NCBI RefSeq assembly: GCF_022201045.2
Contig: NC_068559.1
Coordinates: 28,465,501-28,529,500, forward strand
DNA length: 64,000 nucleotides
Origin: Citrus sinensis
Taxonomy: Eukaryota; Streptophyta; Magnoliopsida; Sapindales; Rutaceae
Direction: 5' to 3'
Made by a program: the position numbers and the translations under genes. The notes under the pieces are model-generated. The model was not told the DNA's origin and searched no databases. It was given only the letters and a program-made list of their open reading frames with translations. Positions 1 to 11,632 of the stretch are shown one piece after another (the stretch's first letter is position 1; each line of letters opens with the position of its first letter).

Positions 1-2246
1 GTTACTCGGACACCACCACAAACTGCAAAGGTGTCCCAAGTAGGGCTGCAATTCACGTGACCTGAAAAACCACTCTCTTTTGAGCCGTTTCTTTAACTCT
101 TAAAATGATTATAAAAAAAAAAAAAGAAATAAATTCAGAAACCCTGAAGAATGAAACACGCCATGCTGCGTCAGCCCTAGAATGAGTTACTTCTACTCTG
201 TTGTTATTTATTTGTTTGTTTGCGTTTTTTTTGCATGCAAAGGTTTCGTGTGAGAGATGGGGATCTCCATCTCATCATTACTTTTTTCTCGTTCAAGCCT
301 TTTGTTATAATTTCTTCAGTTATATGAGGCAAGATGTATGGACAAAAAATATGACCTATTAACAGCAATGATTTGTTGCTATTCCTTTTTTTTGTTCTTA
401 TTATATGAATGGTTACTTCTTTTCGAATGCTAGCTAGGTGGAGTCTGAAGATCTTGCCAGATTCATGGCCCTCGCTCAAGAAGAGTCTTGATCGTTTCAT
501 TTCTTTCATGTGTATTAAAACGACACGGAAACCTTAATTTATTGGTAGAACCTTAACGTTTGAAGGGTAAACACTAAACAAGCAAAGTAACCATCTTTTA
601 GTTTAGACCATCGCGGTTAACAACGCATATCCAACAATCCGTGGCTCTTTTCGAAAATCCAATCTCACCACTGCATAGATCGCAAAATAAATTTTTGAAA
701 AAATTTCAAGAGTATGTTCAATTTTTTAAAAGGAAGAATTCTAACAACAAGGGGTTAGCGTAGCTACTTCTAAGACGTCGAGGGTGTATCTACAATTAAG
801 TTAATCTCCAGTGTCAATTTCCATCAATCAAATGATTTGGTCTTTCCCATTTCATGGAAAGACAATATTGCAGCAAGCCAGCAACGCACCTCAGCCACAT
901 TCAGATTTTGTAGGCTAAATTTGTTGCGTCCATAAATAATTATTTTCTTTTTCTGGGTTATCAGTTTATCATGATAAATATGAGAAAAGGTGGAGATCTC
1001 TTTCAGTTGGTTAATTTTAGATTTCTCTGCTCTCTGACATGAGTTACTGACACGAGTTACGGCTATAGTTATATAATAGGTGATTAATCATTCATCCTAG
1101 AATCCCACTATCGCAATCGATTTTAAGATAATCATAAGGTAATTCATGGTTTAAATAAAAAAAATGGTTAATCAACAGCGCTTTTGGTCCATTGAATGAT
1201 GAAATCGATGGCTACTGTACTGGAAATGATACCAATCAACCTGTACCTGCATGAAAGATACTGCTCGCAATGATATGAATACTGCTGGGGTTTGCATCAT
1301 TGATCGACATTTAAATCATGAATATCTTTTGTAGTAGTATCAAACATCAGCCGGAAGCGTAACGCGTGTCGACATTTATTATATTGATGTGAAAACATCT
1401 CCTATAATTGAGGCGATATTCCAGTTGTAGCTGGCGATTCAGATCAGAGCAACAGTGCTTATGAATTCTCATCATTAAATTTGAGTCAAAGACAAATCGA
1501 TATTCGATTAGTGGCTACAATATTTTAGTGTCCCTCCCTCATATTTTGAGCCACTTCACCATTAATTCATCATTGAGAGAATGAGAAGGTGGTGGGGCAA
1601 AACATGACAACGACGAGAATTAATTTTATACATTTAGAAAAAGATTAATTAATCAAGCTACCACAATTTTACAATTAAAACATGCCAATTTTCACGATAA
1701 ACATGCAGAAATCCTGTGTTTAAATTTGATTGAGAATCTTGTCATGAAGTGTACAAATGCATGCATAGATTAAAGGTATCGATGATGGCTTAATGCTTTG
1801 ATTACGTGCAAGGTGGAGGACTTGATTTCAGCTTAATTTGTGCAAACTTTTAATACGTTTCGTCCATGACACATCATTCTTTGTGATAGGTTAACGTAAC
1901 TAGTAAAGTGAATGAATAATTGATCATTCGAGGTCATCAAAGAAATAAGAAATTGCCATTGAAGTGAAAGCTGTGTACCCCACCCTAATCATCTACCTAG
2001 TAAGCTTCCGTACACTGCACACAACTCTCTCTTTCAATCATTTGCAAAGTGATAAGCTTCTTATTCAATCTTCTACCAAACATATCACCCAATTGCATTC
2101 ATCATTTAATTGGGGAAAGAACGAGCATCCGCTGGACGGCCAAAATGGAATGGAGTGTTGGCATGAGGTTTCGGCAATTTGAATTCTATTTTAAGTCAAT
2201 TTCAACCCACAGATATTTATAAAAAACATTAATATTAACAAATATT
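1..2246. other. Intergenic AT-rich DNA, no gene seen
   Basis: I found no supported coding frame, RNA gene or clear repeat here. The open frames are short, low in complexity and lack splice-compatible neighbours. The stretch probably contains the distal promoter of the genes that follow. Confidence 0.6.
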
Positions 2247-2318
2247 GGTTCTATGGTGTAGTGGTTAGCACTCTGGACTTTGAATCCAGCGACCTGGGTT
2301 CGACTCCCGGTAGGACCT
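2247..2318 (+). tRNA. tRNA-Gln (anticodon UUG)
   Basis: A full cloverleaf can be drawn. The acceptor stem GGTTCTA pairs with TAGGACC through one G-T pair. The anticodon stem CTGGA/TCCAG encloses the loop CTTTGAA, whose anticodon TTG reads CAA (Gln). The T arm contains the B-box GGTTCGACTCC. The A-box region GTGTAGTGGTTAGC is intact. There is no intron, and the CCA end is not encoded, as expected for a eukaryotic tRNA gene. A TTTT run at the 3' end and a longer T run at 2327-2337 would terminate RNA polymerase III. Confidence 0.96.
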
Positions 2319-2326
2319 TTTAGTAG

Positions 2327-2337
2327 TTTTTTTTTTT
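2327..2337 (+). terminator. Pol III terminator (oligo-T) of tRNA-Gln
   Basis: An 11-base T run begins 9 bases after the tRNA 3' end and backs up the TTTT at 2318-2321. RNA polymerase III stops at runs of four or more T. Confidence 0.75.
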
Positions 2338-2418
2338 ATCCTTAAATTTGAATTTCATGTGTTATTAGACTCCCCATTTTCATTCAGTTTTCTTGCCTTT
2401 TTCACATCAGCCAAACAG

Positions 2419-3244
2419 ATGGAAGAGAGTTACAAATCGATAAAAATCGAGGGAAAAACTCCAAATTCTCGAGTCATTTATCTGTATCTTAACCGTCCAT
2501 CGCAACGCAACGCACTATCACGTGAATTCTTCACTGAATTCCCTAAGGCGTTATCTTCCCTCGACCAAAATCCTAACGTCCACGTCATCGTCCTCTCAGG
2601 CACCGGCGACCACTTCTGCTCCGGAATCGATCTGAAAACACTAAGTTCCGTCACCGACCATTCCACTTCCACCGACCGCGGCCGCTTCTCCGAGAAGTTC
2701 CGGCGAGATATCAGGTTCTTGCAGGATGCGGTAACTGCCATCGAGCGATGTCGGAAGCCCGTCATCGCTTCTATCCGCGGGGCGTGTATCGGAGGCGGCG
2801 TCGATATTGTCACTGCCTGTGATATTCGGTTCTGTTCAAAAGATGCTTTTTTTTCGGTCAAAGAGGTTGACTTGGCTATCACGGCAGATCTCGGGACTTT
2901 ACAGAGGCTTCCGGCGATTGTCGGGTATGGTAACGCGATGGAATTGGCGTTGACGGGTCGTAGGTTTTGGGGTTTGGAGGCTAAGGAGTTGGGTCTGGTT
3001 TCTCGGGTTTTCGGGTCAAGTTATGAATTGGATCAGGGTGTCAGGCTTGTTGCTGAGGGTAAGTTGGTATTTTTCAGCTCTTTGTTTTATTTATATATTT
3101 TTTTTAATCAGTATTTTGGAATTCCTGTCCTGTGCGAATGGTTATTACTTATAACATTTCTACTCTATTTAAGGATTTCAATTGAACAATAACTTTAAGT
3201 TGAAAAAAAAGAAAACTAAGGATAGTTTGTTTGTTCTGCAAAAT

Positions 3245-3294
<50 letters not shown>

Positions 3295-3706
3295 ATATAG
3301 ATAGATAGATAGGTAAATAATAGTTGTAAACAAGTAGCATAGCATTTTATTTCCAATATTTGTCCGGGTGGCAATGAAGTGTGTGTGCGGACAGTCAATT
3401 TTAAGTTGCCAATGTAATAATAAGACTGCTCAACAAACATTTTATAATTTTATTGGAGAGTTCATAACTCCTCACTAGTCAATTTGTGCTGAGCTGAGAG
3501 ACTGCTGTTTGATAGGAATTGCTGAAAAATCTCCTCTTGCCGTCACCGGGACAAAAGCGGTTTTACTGAGAAGCCGAGAGCTCACTGTGGAACAAGGGTT
3601 AGATTACGTGGCAACTTGGAACTCCGGTATGCTTCTGTCCGATGATTTGAAGGAGGCAATGTCTTCAAATATCCAGAAGAGGAAGCCTGTTTTTGCCAAG
3701 CTCTGA
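2419..3706 (+). CDS. DCI1: Delta(3,5)-Delta(2,4)-dienoyl-CoA isomerase, peroxisomal (DCI1-like)
   Basis: This is an enoyl-CoA hydratase/isomerase (crotonase) family enzyme. It moves double bonds in dienoyl-CoA intermediates so that unsaturated fatty acids can enter peroxisomal beta-oxidation. Exons are 2419-3058 and 3516-3706 (GT-AG, phase 1), giving 276 residues, the normal family length. Visible motifs are the oxyanion-hole segments SGTGDHFCSGIDL (about residues 60-72) and IRGACIGGGVDIVTACDIRF, and the acidic segment KEVDLAITADLGTLQRLP. The protein ends in AKL, a type 1 peroxisomal targeting signal. The order and wording match Arabidopsis DCI1 (At5g43280) as I remember it. An in-frame ATG at 2359 would add 20 hydrophobic residues. 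I prefer 2419 because the homologue starts there. The tRNA-Gln gene lies just upstream on the same strand. The intron carries a long CT microsatellite. Confidence 0.93.
3248..3311. repeat. CT microsatellite followed by (TAGA)n, inside the DCI1 intron
   Basis: About 20 CT units are followed by TTCTCTC and then by TATAGATAGATAGATAGG. The tract lies within the only intron of the isomerase gene and is likely polymorphic. Confidence 0.9.
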
Positions 3707-3767
3707 TGTTATTATTACCCCTTTCTTCTTTCATTCATACTTGGGATTGGCCTTTTGGAAGGTGCTT

Positions 3768-3998
3768 TTGAAATTGAGGTGTCGTATTTTTTAAGTTACA
3801 TCTGCTGTGGAAAAAAAAAATTATAATTATAAATAATAATTTTGATGAAATTATTAAAGATATAATAGATTTTTTATTATAGAAGTAAAAAATTATATCA
3901 ACATATTTTTCAAGTTACAGCAGTTAGTGTTTACCAAATATTTTGGTACTGTAGTTTTTAAGTTACAGCTGTCCAACTTTAATTCCAAACGCACCCTT
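3768..3998. mobile_element. MITE-like segment, family D copy 1
   Basis: The segment contains two AAGTTACA(T/G)CTG blocks and ends in TTCCAAACGCACCCTTAA. Read on the opposite strand it resembles 6851-7045, which begins GTGCGTTTGGGATTGAGATT and ends AAGTTATAACACCTCAATTC. I could not define target duplications, so boundaries are approximate. Related segments may lie near 26770-27005 and 40545-40800. Confidence 0.35.
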
Positions 3999-4286
3999 AA
4001 TTAGATAATATTGCGTCTTTGAGAAACACCTCTATGTCATCAAATCTTGTATCTTTTGCCCAATAATTAGATTTATAGTGCGTGTGATTACCAATCTATA
4101 GTCAGAATGGGCTAGAATGAGAATGGATTAGAATCGAAGTGGGAAATGAGAGTCGAAATAAATTATTTACTTTAGTTGTATGAATCTAAATTAGAATGAA
4201 CTATATTGTCATTGATATGTTTATTTTATCTTAAAATTAGAATGAATTATTACAAATTCTTAAAATGACCTTAATTGATTTATTTC

Positions 4287-4404
4287 ATTATTTCTTATAA
4301 TAATAATAATAATAATTATTATTATTATTAATTTCACTTCTGTCCTCAAATAAAATAACAACAATAATAATAATAATATTATTATTATTATTAACAACAA
4401 CAAT

Positions 4405-4441
<37 letters not shown>

Positions 4442-4480
4442 GTTATTTTATTTGAGGACAGAAGTGAAATTATAAAATTG
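4287..4480. repeat. Long near-perfect palindrome built on ATT/AAT repeats
   Basis: The block TTCACTTCTGTCCTCAAATA (from about 4332), followed by AAATAACAAC, recurs as its reverse complement (TATTTGAGGACAGAAGTGAA, about 4449-4468). The arms are joined by ATT/AAT trinucleotide runs that also pair with each other. The whole could fold into a hairpin with arms of about 90 bases. It sits in MITE-like surroundings. Confidence 0.8.
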
Positions 4481-6850
4481 GGTGGGAAAAATGAGAAGTT
4501 CAAATAATAGGAAGTTGATTCCTTACCCTTTCATTGGAATCAAGTTTTCATTCTTTAATTTCAAAAACATGTGAATTTTATATATTTTACTCTCTTTCCT
4601 ATCTCTATTTTAGTAAATAAACACCATCAATCATTTTCACTTTAAATTTTGATTCTCTAGTCCGTTAAGTAATCGCATCATTAAAATCTTTTGCTCTTTC
4701 TGCACTTCCTCGTTTTGGGAAAGGGCACAATCAAATAATGCTCGTTCTTTTTCTTTTATTTATTTTGGTGCTCCTAGCCCATTGGGCCGATCTTACTCAT
4801 TGTTTTTTAGGTTTGTTGGACATTAAACAAGGCCCTGGCAACAAAACTTCTTATGGCCCGTGGGCTTTGCTCATTTTGCAGAGCAAGCATCTACAGCGGT
4901 GAAAATTTTGTCAAGAGGTGCCGACGACGACAAGTCAAAAAACTGTCACCTCAGCTCCAAAAGAGCATGAAGCCACGAACCATCTAAAATCTCAAATGTG
5001 AATATGTAATAGTTTTTTCTAAGCAATAATTTTTGTTATGTTTTTGTTCCTTTAAAATTTTTCCTTTTTTTAATTGTTAAAAAAAAAAAAAAAGCTGGCC
5101 AACAACAACGTCAGAACGCCGACATACCACAATTAGAATTTAGAAAGTAATAAAAATACTTTTATCTTTTTGTCAATATTTTTATTTTTTTTTAAACTGA
5201 TTTTTAAAGTTTTCTTTTAAAAAAAAAATTGCTCACCATTATCTACACCTTTTGCATCAAACTCAATGGGAGATATTTTAATACCCAATCACCATACTCT
5301 CTATTCAGTAACGTATATCCGATAACTCGTGATTTCATTTCACATACTGTGAATTTAAAGATTAGAACTTTATTGAGTAAATGGTAAGCTGGTTTTGAAT
5401 CAAATGAGAATATAGAATATGATAGCTTATGAACAGAATGTTGAGGGACCAATAAATGTGAAAACTAGATTTGTAATCTATCAATTGAATTCGAGGCTGA
5501 AAATTAAGGGGAGCTTTTCTGCTCATATGCAATTGAACGTGTTGCTAAAAAAAGGGCATCGAATGAGATCTTTCAAATTTAAACCTTAACATCCAATTTC
5601 AGCTGTGACCACGCAAAGTATCTGTTCCCGTTTTATTTATTAATCTCAGTTGACATATCAAATTCACGATCTCTCGAAAAATCTACAAGTTCTGTTGCAA
5701 GGCACTACCCGACCAAACATTGTAGCAGCAGCAGTCTGCTTTCGGCGGAAGCGGAAAGGAATCGTCTAATGGACTTTAAAGTCTAACAGAAGAAGAAAAA
5801 GCAGTCATTCCACTACGCTCACCGTCGCTAATTAATTAATGATGAAATTGAGAATGCCCATCCCAGGAATGGACTAGCACTTTCCTGCTGGCTGTTGTTG
5901 ATGAGTTTTAAATATTGTGTTCGATTATTTAATTTTTTTTATTTTTTAATTTTCACTCTCTCTCGATCTGGAAACTTCTTCGTTGTTGCTTTCGATGATC
6001 TCCCTGTTTCTGGAAAAATCTATCACATTTGTAACATATAACAGTTTCGCCCTTTTATGTGTATAAATCCTTTCTGCTTGCAGGTTAAAGTTTGTCTTAT
6101 ATTAAATTCATTTCTACGATGGTCTAGAAGATTCAACCATGAATGCCTCAACCGTTGAATTAAAATCTTCCTCGTCAACCATCACTGCACGGTCCAAAAA
6201 ATTCTCAAGAATAAGAATCTTCACGGTCCCAAACATCATTAATAGAAAGAAAAAAAATTAAACTATGTACAGTCTTTTGACCTGTAGCCCCAAACACGCC
6301 TTCCATTCCATTTACTAGCAAATCCAACGTTCTATCGCATGGTTGTTTCACCCGCATTTTGTGTTTATTATAGAAATTTGTCTTTTGACATGATATGTCA
6401 TAACAACTTTAGTAATAAAATAATAATATCCTTAAAATAAATAAATAAAATTTTCCCATGTCACATGCTTTAATAAAATATATTCATATTACGTTGATTC
6501 AAAGTAATATAATGTATCATATTCAATAAAAAAAATTTAAAAAAAGTTCTATAATGTCTCAGTCACAATGCTAAAAAAATTTACAGTATTTATAGGTACC
6601 ATTAAATTCACAATCAAATTTTATTATGTCATGTGTCTAACATCGCTAAAATAATAAAAGAGTACATAAGGAATTAAGGAAAAGCGAATTAGAAAGGATC
6701 CTATATAGAGGGATGATATCAAGAAAAAAAAAAAGTATGCTAACTATAATCATATATTTTTATATCACTCGTCTCTCTACTTTGCGAGGAGGTTAAAGCA
6801 TTCTTTAAGATGAAAAATAGAGAGATCTAATGCTCTTCCGGATTACTGAG

Positions 6851-7045
6851 AGTGCGTTTGGGATTGAGATTAGGTAGCTGTAACTGTAGCTTAAAAGATA
6901 TTGCACTAAAATGTTCAGTAAACACTAATTGTTGTAACTTGAAAGCTATATTAATATGATTTTTTTACTTGTATGATAAAAAATCTATTATATCTTTAAT
7001 AATTCTATTTAAGTTATAACACCTCAATTCTAAATACGACTTAAT
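6851..7045. mobile_element. MITE-like segment, family D copy 2
   Basis: It starts with GTGCGTTTGGGATTGAGATT, contains GTAGCTGTAACTGTAGCTT, and ends AACACCTCAATTCTAAATAC. It is an inverted relative of 3768-3998. Non-autonomous elements opening GTGCGTTTGG are common in plants. Boundaries are approximate. Confidence 0.35.
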
Positions 7046-7608
7046 ACTCTCTTAGTGCTTTTATAATTTTTTTTTTTAACAACTAAAAAGCAAAACTCGG
7101 AGTTTTAGAAATCAAGAATGAGTTCAAATCCAACAACTGCAAGTACGAAGAAAACTGAGCTTCTTCAATATTGTTAATCCAATATTAGTTGAATAGTTGC
7201 ACAAAATAAATCAGAAAAGGAAGCGGAAATTTTGGGGAAAGAAAAATGAAGATAAGAAAGGTGGTGTGGCAGTGGCACATGTTAATTAAAACCAAATACG
7301 ACACGTAACGCGGACACGCTTCCAGATATTGAAGGCCATACGTTGTTATTATTACTGAACTGGAAAGGCCCAAAACCGAAACCCATTCACTTCAAGTTTT
7401 GCAAAAACTAAAAAAAAAGAAAACAAAAGTTTAAAAAAAGTTAAAAAGCCAAGGGAATATTCGATTAAAAATTCGAAACCAACACTTTAAATGCGGCCTT
7501 TTGTGTGTCACGTTCTAGCCAAGCTCCAAATTCACGTCGCGTATTTTCTTATATTTCCCTTATCCTTTTCTTGAGTTCTTGCAAAAGCCAAAAATTAAAA
7601 TAAAAGAA

Positions 7609-10100
7609 ATGGCTCTCAAAGCCGTTCATGTCTCTGACGTTCCCAATCTTGATCAAGTTCCCGGAAATGTTACATTGAATTATCTCCACTCACCCCGCGT
7701 CTGCAAAGGTCAGTTTCTTTTATTAATTAATCCACAGGTTATTTATTTTCAAGTTCTTTAATGTTTTTGTAAATATAGAGAGGTCGCGTTAATTGATTTA
7801 AGTTTTTGGTTCCGAATGGGATTATATTAAAACACAGGGGTTAATGAGGATGGTGATGAGACAAAGAGTGGATATAAGTTTCCAAAATTTGTGGTGATGG
7901 GCCACAGAGGGAGTGGGATGAACATGTTACAGTCGTCCGATCAAAGAATGAAATCAATGAAAGAAAATACAATTCTCTCTTTCAATGCAGCCGCTCGTCA
8001 CCCTCTCGACTTCATTGAATTCGACGTTCAGGTGAGCCTAAATCTTTTTCTCCGGCGAATCATTTTTTTCCTTTTTTTTTTTTCTTTTTTCTTGGGGGGG
8101 GGGGGGTTAGTGGCGGCAAAATGGCATCCGACCGAGCCCCGTTTGTTTAGGGGATCGATTGCATGTGACTTCAGCTCGGTTCTTTCGCAGATTTATTGGA
8201 TACACGTGTCTGGTCAACTCATACGTGTACTTTAAAAACAAAGTCTAATAAAGTAGCCGGTCAATTATCTCCAATCCAAATAATGGATTAATTGGTCGTT
8301 TATTTTGTTGTCACGGTCAGGCTCTTTATCCCCAATCCAAAAAACCGTGCTTGCTTTCTCTTCTGTTTCCCAGAATCCAAATATATTTAATAAATAATTA
8401 ATGGGGACCGAATTTAGTTTCTGTGTAATTACTGTTAAATTTTAATCTCAATACAATACAAGGGTACTGATCTTGTTTACTTCCGTTCGTGTATCTTTGT
8501 TGCGCCAAGAACATGTTTGTCATGAACGAAACAAAAATATTTCTTGTAGGTGACGAGAGATGGCTGTCCGGTTATTTTCCATGATAATTTCATCTTCACC
8601 AAGGACGAGGTTACCTTTTGTTCAAACTTGACTGAGGATTTATTATTATTATTATTATTTGTAAACTTGATTTATGCTGATTAATTGTTTTCCTAATATT
8701 GGTGTTTAATTTAGGGTGAAATAATTGAGAAAAGGGTTACGGACATTACTTTAGCTGAATTTCTTTCCTATGGACCGCAGAATGACCCTGAAAATGTAAG
8801 TGTCATTTGGCTACTGGACTACCGGCTGCTACCTCCCTGTGCATAATTAATTATGTTCTATTCTAATTAAAATTAATGATGTATTGATTCTAATGGTTAA
8901 TTAATGAACTTAATTCAGGTGGGGAAGCCTATGCTTAGAAAAACAAAAGATGGGAGAATATTTGAGTGGAAGGTTGAAAAGGACACTCCTCTATGTACAT
9001 TGCAAGAGGCTTTTGAGAAAGTTGATCAATCCGTGGGTTTTAATGTTGAATTAAAGTTTGATGATCAATTAGTTTACACGGAGGAAGAACTCACGCATGC
9101 CCTTGAAGCTATCTTGAAGGTACACTTACAATTTCTTTGCATCAAACACTATTTGGTTAAATTCTAGCCATTGGGGTTATAATATAAATGTGTTAAATTC
9201 TGTGGAGCAGGTGGTGTTTGAACATGCCCAGGGCAGACCGATCATGTTCTCTAGCTTTCAACCTGATGCAGCGCTGTTGATTAGGAAACTCCAGAGCACC
9301 TACCCTGTAAGATTCAACCTCTCCTCTGCAGTTGCTTCTTGTCTATGAAATAATCTAATAATTTACATTTAAGTAACATGACATTGGCAATTGGACTTGC
9401 GATTTGGGTCATATTCGAAATCAATGATAGCCCTGTGAATCATAGAGCATACTAATTACTGAATACTTTTGAGTTACGCGCCCACCAAATTCAAAAGTAT
9501 AGCATAGTGTCTTATGATTCTCTTGTGTAATAACCCGGATGCACTGATGTTATTGATCTAATATTGAGATTCAGATCAAAAACCAAATTAGTTATTTGAA
9601 TTATATCTGAAGGTGCTTGCTAATGATGTTGCGGCTGCAATACAGGTGTTCTTCTTAACAAATGGAGGTGCCCAAACTTACACGGACGTAAGAAGGAGCT
9701 CCTTGGATGAGGCCATTAAGGTGTGCTTGGCAGGCGAATTGCAAGGAATTGTCTCTGAAGTGAGAGCTATCTTTAAAAATCCTGGAGCAATAAAAAAAAT
9801 CAAGGAGGCCAAGCTTTGTCTTGTATCATACGGGGAACTGAAGTAAGCTGCACATTTTGCACTTTGATTTTGAAGCAGTTGCGGAGTTTTAATCTTGGTT
9901 TCTGAATTTGCAGCAATGTGCCAGAGGTGGTGTACATGCAACGTTTCATGGGCATCGAAGGGGTCATCGTTGATCTTGTTAGCGAGATTACTGAGGCAGT
10001 CTCGGATTTCATTAAGAATGAGGAGGAGATTAAAGAAGAGATCGTCTTTGCTGAGGATGGGAAGCTCCTAGTCAAAAACAAATCCCCAATTCTCAAATGA
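7609..10100 (+). CDS. GDPD1: Glycerophosphodiester phosphodiesterase (GDPD1-like)
   Basis: The enzyme hydrolyses glycerophosphodiesters, left when phospholipids are deacylated, to glycerol-3-phosphate and an alcohol. In plants this supports phosphate scavenging. Exons are 7609-7708, 7838-8031, 8550-8609, 8715-8795, 8919-9119, 9211-9306, 9646-9842 and 9914-10100. They join in frame to 371 residues, the length of plant GDPD1-3. The catalytic GDPD signature is complete: MGHRGSGMN (H56, R57), DFIEFDV (E94, D96), then VTRDGCPVIFHD (H109). The conserved ELKFD motif and the C-terminal GIEGVIVD motif are also present. The opening MALKAVHVSDVPNLD resembles Arabidopsis GDPD1 (At3g02040), which is reported in plastids. 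An in-frame ATG at 7579 is possible but less likely. The segment after the stop is duplicated downstream. Confidence 0.93.
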
Positions 10101-10197
10101 GGAAATCTCATTCTTACTCAAGCTTATTACCGAACTCATACACCATTAACAGTGTAAAATGATGAAGACTCTTAGGCCCTCTTGTTGCCCCTCCGTA

Positions 10198-10885
10198 CAA
10201 CATTTAATTTGTTGTTTATGGTGAGTGGTAATTACCTTTTCTCTTGTATCATTTTGTACCAATTATGTATTTCTCAACTTTGTTGATTCGGAGAAGCTTA
10301 AAATTTGTAATCTTTGGACACAGAAGGAAAAAAAAGAAAAGAAAAGAAAAGTAATACATTAGTGAAATCGTTTTCGAGTAATGATTTCAAATTGAGTAGC
10401 TATGAATTCATCATTTTAGTCAGTACATTCAAATTGGAGAGACAGAGAGAATGGCGAAGTTATAATTAGAAGTCACAGGACCCGCCATCAACTACTTCGC
10501 GTTAAAAGTGTTTGGTGCCTGATAGAATTTTTCTCTTGTCATTTTGAACGTGAGGCAGATAATTTTTCCTGTGTCCGATGTTCTTCACTCCCGAAATTGT
10601 TCTCAACTTTCTCAAGAATTTTACTACTTCCCTCGATCCCTTGAATACCGAACAGAGCCTTAATGGCTTTAAGCCCATTCAAATTTTCAGCCCAATCTTC
10701 TCCCAGGAAAAATGAAAATTTTGAGCTCCAAGCCAACCAAACCATAATGGCCCAGAAATTTGGACAAGGCAAATTAAAACAAAAGGCCCAAAACACAGAT
10801 TTTTTTGCCACTCTAATAAGATCGGTCATGTTTTCACACACACACTGCGTAACAAACAGGACCAATTTCTAAGACCTTCACGTCA
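10198..10885. repeat. Tandem duplication unit 1 (includes GDPD1 3' flank)
   Basis: It begins CAACATTTAATTTGTTGTTT. The order of recognisable blocks (CATTTTGTAC, TAATACATTAGTGAAAT, TTTTCGAGTAATGATTTCAA, AAGTTATAATTAGAAGTCAC, ATGGCTTTAAGCCCATTCAA) is repeated in 10893-11632. The copies are clearly diverged by substitutions and small indels. The 69-codon frame at 10663 is not preserved in the other copy, so I treat it as noncoding. Confidence 0.88.
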
Positions 10886-10892
10886 AACAAAA

Positions 10893-11632
10893 CAACATTT
10901 AATTCGTTGTTTACGGTGAGTGAGAGTGACCTTTTCCCTTGCATCATTTTGTACTAATTATGTCTTAGCTTTGTCAATTAGTAGAAGCTTAAAAGTTGTA
11001 ATTTTTGGACAGAAAAGCAAAAAAATAAAAATAAAAACTTTTAAAAAAAAAAAGGAAAGGAAGTGTAATACATTAGTGAAATGGTTTTCGAGTAATGATT
11101 TCAATTTGAGTAAGTTACTAATTCATCATTTTAGTCAGTAGATTCAAGTTGGATAGAGAGAGATTGGGGAAGTTATAATTAGAAGTCACATGACCCGCCA
11201 ACAACTACTTCACGTCAAAAGTGAAAAGTGTTTGGTGCTTTACAGATTTTTCTCTCGTCATTTTGAATGTGAAGCGGGTAAATTTTCCTCTGTCAGATGT
11301 TCTTCAATTCCGGAATTGATCAACTTTCTCAAGAATTTTGCTACTTCCCCGAGATCCCTTGAACACCAAACAGAGCCTTAGCTACCTTGGGATTGAAACA
11401 ATGGCTTTAAGCCCATTCAAATTTTCAACCCAGTCTCTCTCCGGTCAGGAAAAGTAATTTTTTTTTAGCTCAAGCCTCTACCATAGTGGCCCAGAAATTT
11501 GGTCAAAGCAAATTAAAACGAAAGGCCCAAAACACCGGTATCTGCCATTCTATCAAGAACTGCCGTGTTATCGCACACAAAGTGGGTAACAAAACAGGAC
11601 CTATTTGGCTATTTCCAAGATGTTCACGTTAA
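10893..11632. repeat. Tandem duplication unit 2
   Basis: This copy begins CAACATTTAATTCGTTGTTT and follows the same block order as unit 1. It has an extra A-rich insertion near 11015-11060 and a small insertion near 11380. It ends near GTTCACGTTAAAGCG, matching CTTCACGTCAAACAA at the end of unit 1. Confidence 0.88.

Larger units (their letters stand above)
3707..7608. other. Intergenic AT-rich DNA with MITE-like remnants
   Basis: No gene is supported. The region contains a MITE-like segment (about 3768-3998), a long hairpin (4287-4480) and a second relative of the first segment in opposite orientation (about 6851-7045). Poly-A and poly-T tracts are frequent. The last few hundred bases are probably promoter and 5' leader of the phosphodiesterase gene. 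Confidence 0.6.

Noticed and set aside
2478-2882. 134-codon minus-strand frame
   Set aside because: It is the shadow of the first DCI1 exon on the other strand, with no independent motif.
9678-10111. Minus-strand frames of 87 and 103 codons
   Set aside because: Shadows of GDPD1 exons 7 and 8.
10663-10872. 69-codon ATG frame (MALSPFKFSAQSSPRK...)
   Set aside because: It lies in the duplicated 3' flank, and the frame is broken in the other copy, so it is not under constraint.
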